Part shown: positions 17,000 to 25,649 of the stretch, piece after piece
Layout of the letters: the number at the start of each line of letters is the position of its first letter
Position numbering within the stretch: position 1 is the stretch's first letter
Assembly: GCF_002163715.1 (NCBI RefSeq)
Contig: NZ_CP015698.1
Location: 1,364,001 to 1,428,000 of the forward strand
Length of the DNA stretch: 64,000 bases
Source: Curvibacter sp. AEP1-3
GTDB taxonomy: Bacteria > Pseudomonadota > Gammaproteobacteria > Burkholderiales > Burkholderiaceae_C
Direction: 5' to 3'
The notes under the pieces: generated by a model
Database searches by the model: none
Seen by the model: only the letters and a program-made list of their open reading frames with translations
Told to the model about the DNA's origin: nothing
Program-made: the position numbers and the translations under genes

Positions 17000-18024
17000 G
17001 CACCGGCCCCGTAACGCTCGCGTGCCAGGGCCGCGCCTTTGGCCAAGGCTTCGAGCTTTCGGGTGGCAACCTCACGGCTCATGGGCGCCAAGCCACAGTT
17101 GGTACAGGGGAAGATGCGATTGCGTGGCACGTGTTGCAAAGCGATGCCGATGGTGTCCGCCACCTGCTCAGGCGTTTCAATCACGTCACTGGCTACGTCG
17201 ATTACACCGACCATGACGTCTTTGTCCTTGAGCAGTGCCATCAAGTCCGGCGGTACATGCGAGTGGTAGCACTCCAGGCTCACTTGCTGGATGCTGCTGG
17301 CCGCCAGTGCCGGAAACACCTGCGCGTATTGCCGCCATTCGCCACCCAGCGTCTCTTTCCAGTCGGTATTGGCCTTGATGCCATAGCCATAACAAATATG
17401 CACGGCGGTGGTGCAAGTGAGACCTTTGGCGGCGACTTCCAGTGCTTGCACACCCCAGTCCGCGGCGTCCTGCATGTACACATTGAACGCCGGCTCATCG
17501 AACTGGATGATGTCCACCCCATCAGCCTGCAGGGCCCGCGCTTCCTGATTCAGCAACTCCGCAAACGCAAACGCCATGGTCTTTCGGTCGCCATAAAAAC
17601 GGTCGGCCACGGTGTCCACAATCGTCAGAGGTCCGGGCAAGGTGAACTTGAGTTTCTTTTTGGTGTGGGCTCTTGCGAGTTGAGCTTCAAAGGCATGCAC
17701 GCGGCCTTTGAGCCTCAATGCAGCAACAACCTGAGGCACCATGGCGTCATACCGGTTGTTACGGATGCCCATCTTGACTTTGTTTTCAAAGTCGATGCCG
17801 TCAACCTGCTCCAGAAAACCGTGGACAAAATGCTGCCGGCTTTGCTCACCGTCGCCCACCACATCCAAGCCTGCATCTTCCTGGGCTTTGATCCACAACA
17901 GGGTGGCATCCGCCTTGGCTTGCTGCAGCTCAGGGCCGGCAAGCTTCCATTGCGGCCAGAGTTTTTCAGTCTCAGACAGCCATGAGGGCTTGGGCAAGCT
18001 GCCGGCGATTGCGGTTTCGAACAT
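16996..18024 (-). CDS. Core MetE-like methionine synthase (MesD-like)
   Basis: 342 residues, only the C-terminal catalytic barrel of cobalamin-independent methionine synthase; the N-terminal MetE half is absent. Zinc ligands are visible: His and Cys in AVHICYGYG (~220), Glu in SLECYHSHVP, Cys in FPCTNCGLAP (~310). VDIIQFDEPAFNVYMQD is conserved. AGSLPKPSWL at the N-terminus and overall pattern fit the short MesD-type family, which in characterised bacteria works with the DUF1852 partner MesX. No DUF1852 gene is in this window. The AGGAGA ribosome site precedes the ATG at 18024. It is coupled to the downstream hydrolase. Confidence 0.88.
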   Translation of the reverse strand: MFETAIAGSLPKPSWLSETEKLWPQWKLAGPELQQAKADATLLWIKAQEDAGLDVVGDGEQSRQHFVHGFLEQVDGIDFENKVKMGIRNNRYDAMVPQVVAALRLKGRVHAFEAQLARAHTKKKLKFTLPGPLTIVDTVADRFYGDRKTMAFAFAELLNQEARALQADGVDIIQFDEPAFNVYMQDAADWGVQALEVAAKGLTCTTAVHICYGYGIKANTDWKETLGGEWRQYAQVFPALAASSIQQVSLECYHSHVPPDLMALLKDKDVMVGVIDVASDVIETPEQVADTIGIALQHVPRNRIFPCTNCGLAPMSREVATRKLEALAKGAALARERYGAGA

Positions 18025-18163
18025 GGGAAGTCTCCTTGGTCTTGTGGGTCTGGGACCACACCTTATCGCAAGGCCGGCGCCGGGCTGCCGCTCAGGTGAC
18101 AAAGCCCCCAATCCCATACCCCGCCGTCAGTATTACTTAGGGGTGATCACATTTCTGTTTCGG

Positions 18164-18179
18164 TGGCACGCTTTCTGCT
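18164..18179 (+). promoter_or_regulatory. Sigma-54 (RpoN) promoter of aapJ
   Basis: TGGCACG (-24) and CTGCT (-12) are spaced so that the invariant GG and GC are exactly 10 bases apart. Only one position differs from the TGGCACG-N4-TTGCT consensus. Transcription would start near 18190, leaving a leader of about 170 nt. RpoN control suits nitrogen-source amino-acid uptake. Confidence 0.82.
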
Positions 18180-18273
18180 TCATTCGCACGACTTGCAGAG
18201 AGGTGGGCGGCGAATTAGGTTATTACTTTTCCGCATACCTTTCGATGGTAAACCCCGATGAGAGCGAAGGCTC

Positions 18274-18323
18274 CTGAGGCTACAGTTCAGCCTCAGAATC
18301 GGGGAGCAGACACCAGTCTGGTG
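18274..18323 (+). other. Two inverted repeats in the aapJ leader
   Basis: CTGAGGCT and AGCCTCAG (18274-18296) form a perfect 8-bp stem with a 7-base loop. CACCAGTCTGGTG (18311-18323) is a 13-base palindrome around one T. Neither has a T-run. They could be mRNA structures or a protein-binding site. Confidence 0.5.
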
Positions 18324-18358
18324 CATCCTGCTGATTCAATTCTTTGGAGTAATGATTT

Positions 18359-19393
18359 ATGAGCATGAAGAAACTGAAAACACTGGCAGCCGTGGTTGCC
18401 GCTTTGGGTGCTGTCGTTGCAGCGCCTGCCCACGCTGGCAAAACATTGGACGCCGTCAAGGCCCGTGGCCAAGTGGTTTGCGGTGTGAACACTGGTCTGG
18501 CAGGTTTCGGTGCTGCTGATTCCAACGGCAAGTGGACGGGTCTGGACGTGGACGTGTGCCGCGCTGTGGCTGCTGCAGTGCTGGGCGATGGCGAAAAGGT
18601 GAAGTACGTTCCCCTGAACGCACAAGCCCGTTTCACCGCTCTGCAATCCGGCGAAATCGACGTGCTGTCCCGCAACACCACTTTCACTCTGACCCGTGAC
18701 GCCTCCTTGGGCCTGTCCCAAACCGCCGTGACTTACTACGACGGCCAAGGCTTCATGGTTCCTGTGAAGAGCAAGCTCAAGAGCGCCAAACAGCTCAAGG
18801 GCCAGACCGTGTGCGTGCAATCCGGCACTACGACCGAAAAGAACCTGACCGACTACTCCAAGGCCAACGCCCTGAACATCAAACCTATCGTGTTTGAAAA
18901 GCTCGAAGCGGCTGAAGGCGCTTACTTCTCCGGCCGTTGCGTGGCTTACACCACAGACGCTTCCGGCTTGGCCTCTACCCGTAACAAGGTTGCCAAGAAC
19001 CCCGCTGACCACATGATCCTGCCAGAGCTGATCTCCAAAGAACCTTTGGGCCCAATGGTTCGCCGCGGTGATGACGAGTGGACTGCCATCGTGAAGTGGA
19101 CTGTGTACGGTCTGTTGGAAGCTGAAGAGGCAGGCGTGACTTCCGCTAATGTCGACGACCTCAAAGCCAACAGCAAAGACCCCGTGATCGGCCGTCTGCT
19201 GGGTTCCACTGAAGACACCGGCAAGCTGCTGGGCTTGGACAAGGAATGGCTCGCACGCGCTGTGAAGACTACCGGCAACTACGGTGAAATCTTCGAACGC
19301 AATGTGGGCCCCAAGTCTCCCCTGCAATTGCCACGTGGCTTGAACAACCTGTGGAGCAAGGGCGGCGTGCAATACGCTCCCCCAGTCCGTTAA
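18359..19393 (+). CDS. aapJ: General L-amino-acid ABC transporter, periplasmic binding protein
   Basis: 344 residues with a signal peptide (MSMKKLKTL then AAVVAALGAVVAAPAHA, cut before GKTLD). Family SBP_bac_3. KARGQVVCGVNTGLAGFG, NTTFTLTRDASLGL, CVQSGTTTEKNL and the C-terminal QLPRGLNNLWSKGG are characteristic of AapJ/YhdW. It delivers a broad range of polar and acidic amino acids to AapQMP. A TTGGAG ribosome site sits 9 bases before the ATG. It is first in the sigma-54 operon, and a perfect 11-bp hairpin after its stop probably keeps its mRNA in excess over the membrane genes. Confidence 0.96.
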   Translation: MSMKKLKTLAAVVAALGAVVAAPAHAGKTLDAVKARGQVVCGVNTGLAGFGAADSNGKWTGLDVDVCRAVAAAVLGDGEKVKYVPLNAQARFTALQSGEIDVLSRNTTFTLTRDASLGLSQTAVTYYDGQGFMVPVKSKLKSAKQLKGQTVCVQSGTTTEKNLTDYSKANALNIKPIVFEKLEAAEGAYFSGRCVAYTTDASGLASTRNKVAKNPADHMILPELISKEPLGPMVRRGDDEWTAIVKWTVYGLLEAEEAGVTSANVDDLKANSKDPVIGRLLGSTEDTGKLLGLDKEWLARAVKTTGNYGEIFERNVGPKSPLQLPRGLNNLWSKGGVQYAPPVR

Positions 19394-19434
19394 TGGCGGT
19401 TAGCGCAGCGCTGTAATCCGGCACTGCGCACCAG

Positions 19435-19470
19435 AAAAGGGCAGCCGCACACACCATGCGCTGCCCTTTT
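19435..19470 (+). terminator. Stem-loop between aapJ and aapQ (attenuator/3' stabiliser)
   Basis: AAAAGGGCAGC and GCTGCCCTTTT form a perfect 11-bp stem with a 14-base loop. The A/T ends of the arms make it resemble a bidirectional intrinsic terminator. Partial termination or protection of the upstream mRNA end would raise binding-protein levels relative to AapQMP. Confidence 0.72.
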
Positions 19471-19509
19471 CAATTGATGAGCGTTCTTCAAGTGAAACCA
19501 AGGGCTGAT

Positions 19510-20685
19510 ATGTCCACACCCTCCTCCCCTCCTAAAAAGTCCTGGTCCTGGCGCAGTCAGGCATTCCGTGGACTCCTGTACCAGATCGTTGCCATCGTGG
19601 TGGTCTTGTTGGCAGTGCTCTATCTGGCACACAACACCACCACCAACATGAAGTTGCGTGGCATCCAAAGTGGTTTTGATTTCCTGACGGGTCCTGCCGG
19701 CTTCGACATCGGTGAAAGCTTCTTTACCTTTGATTCCGGCGAGTCCTACTGGCGCGCCTACCTGGTGGGCTTTGTGAACACGCTACGGGTAGCGGTTGTC
19801 GGCATCGTGCTGACCACTTTGCTGGGCACCTTGATCGGCGTAGGCCGTTTTTCGCGCAATGCCCTGATCCGCGGTCTGTGTTCGGCGTATGTCGAGTTTT
19901 TCCGCAACATCCCCGTTCTGCTGCAATTGCTGATGTGGTACCTGATGTTCACGGAAGTGCTGCCTGCGTCCAATGAGCCACTGGTATTGGGTCCCTTCTT
20001 CCTGAGCAAGGGCGGTCTGAACTTCCCTATCCCAGAGTGGGCTACAGGCCATGTCTGGGGTGCTTGGGGATTGTTGGCGGGTGTGATTGGTGCCGTTTTG
20101 TACCGTTCGTACGCCAAGAAGTCGTTTGAGCAAACCGGTCGTGTAAAGAGCATGTTCTGGACGCCACTGGCCATTGTGCTGGGCGCGGGCATTCTGGGTT
20201 GGTTGCTGGGTGGTGCACCAACTGTACTGAACATGCCGGTGCAGGGCGAGTTCGCCATTGAGAACGGCGGAGCCTTGACGCCTGAGTACCTCTCCGTATT
20301 GCTGGGCTTGACCATTTACACCGCAGCCTTCGTGTCCGAAGTGGTTCGTGGCGGTATCCAATCCGTAGCACTGGGCCAATCCGAGGCAGCAGCAGCTATC
20401 GGCCTGAGTCGTGGGCAAACCATGCGCCTGGTGATGTTGCCGCAAGCCCTGCGCGTGATCATTCCGCCCGTGACCAACCAGTACCTGAACCTGACCAAGA
20501 ACTCTTCTTTGGCAGTGGCCATCGGTTACCCGGATGTGGTGTCGATTGCCAATACGGCTATCAACCAGACGGGCCGCGCCGTGGAGTGCATTGCCATCAT
20601 CATGCTGGTGTACCTGAGCACGTCGCTGTTCACGTCGATCACGATGAATTGGTACAACACCCGCTCTGCCATCAAAGAACGTTAA
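19510..20685 (+). CDS. aapQ: General L-amino-acid ABC transporter permease AapQ
   Basis: 391 residues, an inner-membrane permease of the HisMQ group. The first helix is at about 22-42 and a long non-core insertion (residues ~160-260) is typical of AapQ/YhdX. The coupling EAA loop is EAAAAIGLSRGQTMRLVMLPQALRVIIPP near 300, which contacts the ATPase. The ATG at 19510 follows AAGGGC at a suitable distance. It pairs with AapM and starts 9 bp before that gene. The N-terminus has a Ser/Pro/Lys-rich cytoplasmic tail. Confidence 0.95.
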   Translation: MSTPSSPPKKSWSWRSQAFRGLLYQIVAIVVVLLAVLYLAHNTTTNMKLRGIQSGFDFLTGPAGFDIGESFFTFDSGESYWRAYLVGFVNTLRVAVVGIVLTTLLGTLIGVGRFSRNALIRGLCSAYVEFFRNIPVLLQLLMWYLMFTEVLPASNEPLVLGPFFLSKGGLNFPIPEWATGHVWGAWGLLAGVIGAVLYRSYAKKSFEQTGRVKSMFWTPLAIVLGAGILGWLLGGAPTVLNMPVQGEFAIENGGALTPEYLSVLLGLTIYTAAFVSEVVRGGIQSVALGQSEAAAAIGLSRGQTMRLVMLPQALRVIIPPVTNQYLNLTKNSSLAVAIGYPDVVSIANTAINQTGRAVECIAIIMLVYLSTSLFTSITMNWYNTRSAIKER

Positions 20686-20694
20686 GAGACGCAC

Positions 20695-21798
20695 ATGAGC
20701 GCAACTACATTCAAACCTATCGAAGCACGCCCGGCGCCGGTCAAGACCGACGGCTTGGTAGCGTGGATTCGCTTCAATTTGTTCGGCGACTGGAAGACCA
20801 CGCTGGGCACCCTGGTCATCGGGGCCTTCCTGCTGGCTATCGTCCCGCGCTTCTTGAACTGGGCACTGGTTCAGGCGGTGTGGGTGCCCAACTTCGAGGC
20901 CTGCCACGTCGAAGGCGCTGGTGCCTGCTGGGGTGTGATCGTGGAAAAATTCCGCATCATCATCTTTGGCCGCTTCCCCTTCGAAGAGCAATGGCGCCCG
21001 CTGATCGCCACCCTGCTGTTGTGCAGCCTGCTGGTGGCAAGCTGCATGCGCATGTTCTGGAAAGCATGGCTGGGCCTGGCCTGGGTCGTGGTCCTGGGCA
21101 GCTTCTTCATGCTAATGTCCGGCGGTGTGTTCGGCATGAGCAAGGTCGATACAGACCGCTGGGGTGGCCTGCCCTTGACGCTGTTGCTATCCTCCTTGTC
21201 CATGGCCATGGCCTTCCCGCTGGCTTTGTTGATAGCCCTGGGGCGCCGCTCCAACCTGCCTGCCATCAAGAGCCTGTGCACTATCTATGTGGAACTGATC
21301 CGTGGCGTGCCGCTGATCTCGGTGCTGTTCATGGCGTCCTTCATGTTCCCGCTGCTGATGCCCCAGGGCTTCAACATCGACGTGCTGGTTCGCGTACTGG
21401 CGGGTATCACCCTGTTTGCAGCGGCCTACATGGCCGAGGTGATTCGCGGCGGCTTGCAGGCGGTGCCCAAAGGGCAAATTGAAGCTGCCGCCACACTGGG
21501 CCTGTCGTACTGGCAGACACAACGCAAGATCGTGTTGCCGCAAGCCCTGTCCATGGTGGTGCCCGGCATCATGAACAACTTCATCTCGACCTTCAAGGAC
21601 ACTTCACTGGTGACCATTGTGAGTTTGTATGAGCTGACAGGCTCCATGAGCCTGGCCCTGAACTCGGATGCCGACTGGCGCCCCTACAAGATCGAAGGCT
21701 ACCTCTTCATCGCCCTGATTTACTTCGGATTTTGCTTCTCCATGTCGCGCTACAGCCTCTGGATCGAAAAGCAAGTCAACAAGAGCAAACTCCGCTAA
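20695..21798 (+). CDS. aapM: General L-amino-acid ABC transporter permease AapM
   Basis: 367 residues, second HisMQ-type permease of the complex (AapM/YhdY). An extra N-terminal membrane segment pair (about 42-60 and 100-150) precedes the core permease domain. VELIRGVPLISVLFMASFMFPL and the EAA loop IEAAATLGLSYWQTQRKIVLPQAL mark the core. NSDADWRPYKIEGYLFIALIYF near the end is usual. It lies 9 bp after aapQ and 9 bp before aapP, so all are in one transcript. Confidence 0.95.
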   Translation: MSATTFKPIEARPAPVKTDGLVAWIRFNLFGDWKTTLGTLVIGAFLLAIVPRFLNWALVQAVWVPNFEACHVEGAGACWGVIVEKFRIIIFGRFPFEEQWRPLIATLLLCSLLVASCMRMFWKAWLGLAWVVVLGSFFMLMSGGVFGMSKVDTDRWGGLPLTLLLSSLSMAMAFPLALLIALGRRSNLPAIKSLCTIYVELIRGVPLISVLFMASFMFPLLMPQGFNIDVLVRVLAGITLFAAAYMAEVIRGGLQAVPKGQIEAAATLGLSYWQTQRKIVLPQALSMVVPGIMNNFISTFKDTSLVTIVSLYELTGSMSLALNSDADWRPYKIEGYLFIALIYFGFCFSMSRYSLWIEKQVNKSKLR

Positions 21799-21807
21799 GG
21801 AACGAAT

Positions 21808-22551
21808 ATGTCTGAACCCATCATCACCTTCAACAAAGTCAACAAGTGGTACGGCAACAATTTCCACGTACTGCGCGATATTGACCTGACCGTCACCAAA
21901 GGCGAACGTATCGTGGTTTGCGGCCCCTCCGGCTCCGGCAAGTCCACCATGATCCGCTGCATCAACCGCCTCGAAGAACACCAGCAAGGCAACTTGATCG
22001 TGGACGGCGTGGAACTCACCGACGACGTGAAAGCCATCGACGACGTGCGCAAGAAAGTCGGCATGGTGTTCCAGCAGTTCAACCTTTTCCCGCACCTCAC
22101 CGTGCTGGAAAACCTGACGCTGTCCCCCATGTGGGTCGGCAAAATGCCGAAGAAAGAAGCCGAAGAAAAGGCCATGATCCAGTTGGAGCGTGTGCGCATC
22201 GCCAACCAGGCCAACAAGTACCCGCTGCAACTCTCCGGTGGTCAGCAGCAGCGTGTGGCTATCGCCCGTGCGCTATGCCTGAAGCCGAAGATCATGCTGT
22301 TCGATGAGCCGACTTCGGCCCTGGACCCGGAGATGATCAAGGAAGTGCTGGACGTTATGATTGAGATGGCCAGCCAGGGCATCACCATGATCTGTGTGAC
22401 CCACGAAATGGGCTTTGCGAAAGCCGTGGCCGACCGTGTGATCTTTATGGACCAGGGCCAGATCGTGGAGCAGAACACGCCTCACGAGTTCTTCAACAAC
22501 CCGCAAAACGAGCGCAGCCGCGACTTCTTGTCCAAGATTCTGGGCCACTAA
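21808..22551 (+). CDS. aapP: General L-amino-acid ABC transporter ATPase AapP
   Basis: 247 residues, polar amino-acid type ABC ATPase (AapP/YhdZ). Walker A is GPSGSGKST (~39-47), the Q-loop is in [17 protein letters not shown], the signature [15 protein letters not shown], Walker [16 protein letters not shown] and the H-loop His is in CVTHEMGFA. It drives uptake through AapQM. The ATG at 21808 is preceded by AAGGAA. A small unknown gene starts 5 bp after its stop. Confidence 0.97.
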   Translation: MSEPIITFNKVNKWYGNNFHVLRDIDLTVTKGERIVVCGPSGSGKSTMIRCINRLEEHQQGNLIVDGVELTDDVKAIDDVRKKVGMVFQQFNLFPHLTVLENLTLSPMWVGKMPKKEAEEKAMIQLERVRIANQANKYPLQLSGGQQQRVAIARALCLKPKIMLFDEPTSALDPEMIKEVLDVMIEMASQGITMICVTHEMGFAKAVADRVIFMDQGQIVEQNTPHEFFNNPQNERSRDFLSKILGH

Positions 22552-22556
22552 GCCGC

Positions 22557-22859
22557 ATGAAGTTAGCCGCCAGCCCTGCACAAGACCAGCTCCAGGCGTT
22601 TCAGGACGCCTTGGAGAGCTTCCGGGCGGGCGGGCTCACTGCCCATGCCTTGTCTGATTTGGCACGCGGCCAGAGCGCATTGCTCGCCGCGCTGCCCGAG
22701 AAGTTTTCTGAAGTGCTGCACCAGCTGATGGACAGGTTGGAATCCAGCGCCCTCTTCAGTGAAGAAAGTTGCTCTTTCAGTCAGCGTGACCTGATAGACA
22801 GCCTCCAAATGTGGGCGGACGAAGCCTCGCTTCGAATTTCCGGCAGCGCAAGCGTCTGA
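22557..22859 (+). CDS. Small conserved-looking hypothetical protein at the end of the aap operon
   Basis: 100 residues, mostly helical, acidic and soluble by composition, with no signal peptide or membrane segment (MKLAASPAQDQLQAFQDALE, ALPEKFSEVLHQLMDRLESS). I do not recognise a family. It begins 5 bp after the aapP stop in the same direction, so it is probably the last gene of the operon. Its stop is directly against the end of the convergent M14 peptidase gene. Real coding is supported by position and codon pattern only. Confidence 0.68.
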   Translation: MKLAASPAQDQLQAFQDALESFRAGGLTAHALSDLARGQSALLAALPEKFSEVLHQLMDRLESSALFSEESCSFSQRDLIDSLQMWADEASLRISGSASV

Positions 22860-22860
22860 A

Positions 22861-23703
22861 TCAGGGTACGGTGGCAGAAGCTGACGGACCCAGGCGGTCG
22901 TTGGTCCAGCGCAGCAAATCCATCCACATCTGACGGACTTCTGCATCCTGCGGCAAGCGACCCGCACTGGGCAGCTCAATGGTGACCACCGGAATACGCC
23001 GGTGTACCCCTGCATAGTTACCCAGCGAGCCGGGGAAGATTCCCACCTGATCCAGGTATAAGCGACCCAACTTGCTGGGCGGCACCGAAGGACCATCAAA
23101 GTCCAGCACGCCATAGGGTGCATGTACGCTGACGATCAAGTTCGGTTTGAAGTTATCCATCTGCTCCAGCAAGAAACGGGACTCAGGTTCGGACACCGGT
23201 TTGTTGCCCGGCCACCGACGTGGATCGCGCTTGGTACGTTGCTCCCAATAGACCTTGGCATCACGCGCCCAGTTCGGCGTGGGGAAATTGCGGTTCAAGT
23301 CCACACCATTTCCGTTGGTACGACGCGCCGGCTTCGCAAACAATCCATCCGGATTCAGGCTGGGAATGAAACGCCAGTGGATGTTGAGCGGCGAGTCTGA
23401 GGGCGGTGTCATCGCCAACCCCAGCCAGTGATAGACCAGAGAGGTAGACGACATTTCGTCGCCGTGGATTCCCCCAATCACCAACACCTTGAAATTCGCA
23501 TCCGTGGAGCCGACATCACGCCCCCAAATGACCCGCCCCTGCCCCGATCGGGCCTTGAGGTCCTGCAATGCAGCAGATTCACACATTGCCGGCGTCACAC
23601 TTGGTATCTTCGAAGCGTAATCCGCACAAGCCCTCGCGGAATCGGCGCGAGCAGCTACTGAAACGATAGCAATGGCCAGACAGGCAAAAAGGCTTTTGAA
23701 CAT
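22861..23703 (-). CDS. Exported M14-family zinc carboxypeptidase/amidase
   Basis: 280 residues with a signal peptide (MFKSLFACLAIAIVSVAARA). M14 metallopeptidase motifs are present: HxxE in GGIHGDEMSS (zinc ligands, ~78-81), NPDG, the substrate-binding NRNFP, the third zinc ligand His in IVSVHAPYG (~195) and the catalytic Glu in VVTIELPSAG (~245). The compact size and these motifs resemble MpaA-type murein-peptide amidases, but this one is exported, so a periplasmic role on cell-wall peptides is inferred. An in-frame ATG at 23712 is an alternative start. Confidence 0.88.
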   Translation of the reverse strand: MFKSLFACLAIAIVSVAARADSARACADYASKIPSVTPAMCESAALQDLKARSGQGRVIWGRDVGSTDANFKVLVIGGIHGDEMSSTSLVYHWLGLAMTPPSDSPLNIHWRFIPSLNPDGLFAKPARRTNGNGVDLNRNFPTPNWARDAKVYWEQRTKRDPRRWPGNKPVSEPESRFLLEQMDNFKPNLIVSVHAPYGVLDFDGPSVPPSKLGRLYLDQVGIFPGSLGNYAGVHRRIPVVTIELPSAGRLPQDAEVRQMWMDLLRWTNDRLGPSASATVP

Positions 23704-23735
23704 GCAGTCCATTGTAAAGGTCGCATGTGGCGAAG

Positions 23736-23766
23736 GTTTTGCTGCCCGCGCAGAGGGCCAGGGCGC
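23736..23766 (+). repeat. Dispersed repeat, copy 4
   Basis: GCTGCCCGCGCA, eight bases, GGGCGC, in the divergent gap between the M14 peptidase and flavin reductase genes. Flanks are less conserved than in other copies. Confidence 0.75.
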
Positions 23767-23787
23767 AAAGCGCGGTAAATTCCAAGA

Positions 23788-24306
23788 ATGAACCCACCCT
23801 CCCGCGCTCGCAGCGCGCTGCCCCCCGATTTCTCCAGCCAGCAGTTCCGCCAAGCGCTGGGCATGTTTGCCACCGGGGTCACCATCGTCACCGCGCAGGC
23901 GGCCGATGGCACCTTGGTCGGTTTAACTGCCAATTCGTTCAACTCCGTCTCTCTCACTCCGCCCTTGGTGCTCTGGAGCTTGTCGCAAAAGGCGGGCTCC
24001 ATGGAAGCATTCAGCCGCGGCGCCCACTACGCCATCAATATTCTGGCTGCAGACCAGCAAGCGTTGGCGACCCAGTTCGCGACCAAAGACATCGACCGCT
24101 ACGCTGGCGTCGGCTTTACACGTGGCACTAATGGCGCGCCTTTGCTGGATGGAGCGGTGGCGCATTTTGAATGTTTCAATCGCAGCCAATACGAGGAAGG
24201 TGACCATGTGATCTTTGTCGGCGAGGTGGAGCGCTGCAGCCACCGGAGCGGCGCATCGCCCTTGCTCTACCATGGTGGCAAGTTCTACGCTGAGCACCCG
24301 CTATAG
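23788..24306 (+). CDS. Flavin reductase-domain protein
   Basis: 172 residues of the FMN-binding split-barrel flavin reductase family (HpaC/DIM6-type). FRQALGMFATGVTIVTAQ near residue 20, VGLTANSFNSVSLTPPLVLWSLSQKAGS (flavin-binding) and the His in LLYHGGKFY are conserved. Such enzymes reduce free flavin with NAD(P)H for a partner monooxygenase; no monooxygenase is adjacent. The TAXI gene starts 5 bp after its stop. Confidence 0.92.
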   Translation: MNPPSRARSALPPDFSSQQFRQALGMFATGVTIVTAQAADGTLVGLTANSFNSVSLTPPLVLWSLSQKAGSMEAFSRGAHYAINILAADQQALATQFATKDIDRYAGVGFTRGTNGAPLLDGAVAHFECFNRSQYEEGDHVIFVGEVERCSHRSGASPLLYHGGKFYAEHPL

Positions 24307-24311
24307 CCACC

Positions 24312-25649
24312 ATGTCACTGCATCTGCCCCGCCCCGTCAAAGCTGCCCTTCTCGCATTCTGGGATCTCTTTACCTCTGCGAGCCCCTTGCTGTTTGCAGG
24401 TGCCGGGCTGATTTGGCTGGCCTATTGGTGGTTGGACCCCATGCCTCCCAAGCACCTGACGCTGGTGACCGGTCCGGAGCAAAGCGCGTATGCGGAGATG
24501 GGCGAGCAATATGCCAAGTTGCTTCGCCAACAAGGCATCACGGTGGACCTGGTGAAAACAGAAGGGTCTGCGGACAACCTACGCAAACTTCAAGCAGGAG
24601 AAGCTGATGCCGGTTTCGTGCAAGGCGGCAGCGCCAGCGTGCCTCAGGATGAAGATGCGGAAGAGTTGCTCACCTTGGGAAACCTGTTTGTCGAGCCGAT
24701 CTGGCTCTTCTACCGCAGCAGTGCAGCGACAGCCATCAGCGAAACCGGGCATCTGAACTCCTTGAATCAGTTGGCGACATTGCGCCTCAATGCCGGCACC
24801 GCAGGCAGTGGCGTACCGCCCCTGATGGATGCACTGATGGACATGCACCGCATGGACCCCAAGAAAGCCCGCTTGAGCCATTTGGAGCAAACACCAGCCA
24901 CTATCCAATTGTTGCAAGGCAAGTTGGACGCAGTGGTTTTCGCCTCGGCGCCCCAAGCCCCCATGGTGCAAATGTTGCTGCAAACCCCGGGTATCCGGTT
25001 GATGGATTTTCCGCAGAACGAGGCCTATGCACGGCGACTACCCTTCATCACACCTGTGACCCTGCCCCGTGGCGTGGTGGATTTGGCACGCAATGTGCCA
25101 TCCCAGGACGTACACCTGATTGCCACCACCACCAGCATGTTGGTACGGGATGGACTACATCCAGGCCTGCGCCAGCTGTTGGCCCAAGCTGCGGTGCAGA
25201 CGCACGGCCAATCGGGTTGGTTCAATCGGGCCCGGGAGTTCCCCAACGCATCACATAGTGAGTTTGCGCTGGCGCCTGAAGCCGAGCGGACCCTGAAGAA
25301 CGGCATCCCGACCCTGCAACGCTACATACCATTCACTCTTGCAAATCTGGTGGAGCGCATGTGGTTGGCCTTGGGCATCATCATTGCCGTTTTGCTGCCC
25401 TTGGGAAAAATCGCTCCCCCTTTGTATGCCTACCGAGTACGTTCCCGAGTCTTCCGCTGGTATGGCCAACTACGCGACATCGAGAGCCGCTTCGAGGCAT
25501 CCCCCGGCTCCGCAGCTGATTTGATCGCTGAACTGGCTGAGATCGAATCCAAGGTCGAAAAAGTGATTCTTCCGCTGTCTTACGCAGATGAGCTGTACGC
25601 GCTGCGCAACCACATCGGCTTGGTGCGCCAACGACTGGCTACAGCGTAG
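24312..25649 (+). CDS. TAXI-family TRAP transporter solute-binding protein, membrane-anchored
   Basis: 445 residues. A membrane helix near 20-42 anchors the protein. The TAXI-type binding domain (about 48-330) has LTLVTGPEQSAYAEMGEQYAKLL, TEGSADNLRKLQAGEADAGFVQGG and LNAGTAGSGVPPLMDALM. A second helix (IPFTLANLVERMWLALGIIIAVLLPLGKI, ~340-368) and a cytoplasmic tail with predicted coiled coil follow. No DctQM permease gene is nearby. This two-helix form may be a sensor or an orphan binding protein. Its last 11 bp overlap the end of the convergent DUF1631 gene. Confidence 0.85.
   Translation: MSLHLPRPVKAALLAFWDLFTSASPLLFAGAGLIWLAYWWLDPMPPKHLTLVTGPEQSAYAEMGEQYAKLLRQQGITVDLVKTEGSADNLRKLQAGEADAGFVQGGSASVPQDEDAEELLTLGNLFVEPIWLFYRSSAATAISETGHLNSLNQLATLRLNAGTAGSGVPPLMDALMDMHRMDPKKARLSHLEQTPATIQLLQGKLDAVVFASAPQAPMVQMLLQTPGIRLMDFPQNEAYARRLPFITPVTLPRGVVDLARNVPSQDVHLIATTTSMLVRDGLHPGLRQLLAQAAVQTHGQSGWFNRAREFPNASHSEFALAPEAERTLKNGIPTLQRYIPFTLANLVERMWLALGIIIAVLLPLGKIAPPLYAYRVRSRVFRWYGQLRDIESRFEASPGSAADLIAELAEIESKVEKVILPLSYADELYALRNHIGLVRQRLATA

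Larger units (their letters stand above)
18025..18358. other. 334-bp divergent control region upstream of aapJ
   Basis: No convincing gene. It holds the ribosome site of the minus-strand methionine synthase-like gene, a sigma-54 promoter facing aapJ (18164-18179), two inverted repeats in the predicted aapJ leader (18274-18323), and the aapJ ribosome site TTGGAG at 18344. Confidence 0.7.

Noticed and set aside
18025..18163. A small ORF in the gap before aapJ
   Set aside because: Open frames run in from antisense of the methionine synthase-like gene and have no start or ribosome site of their own.
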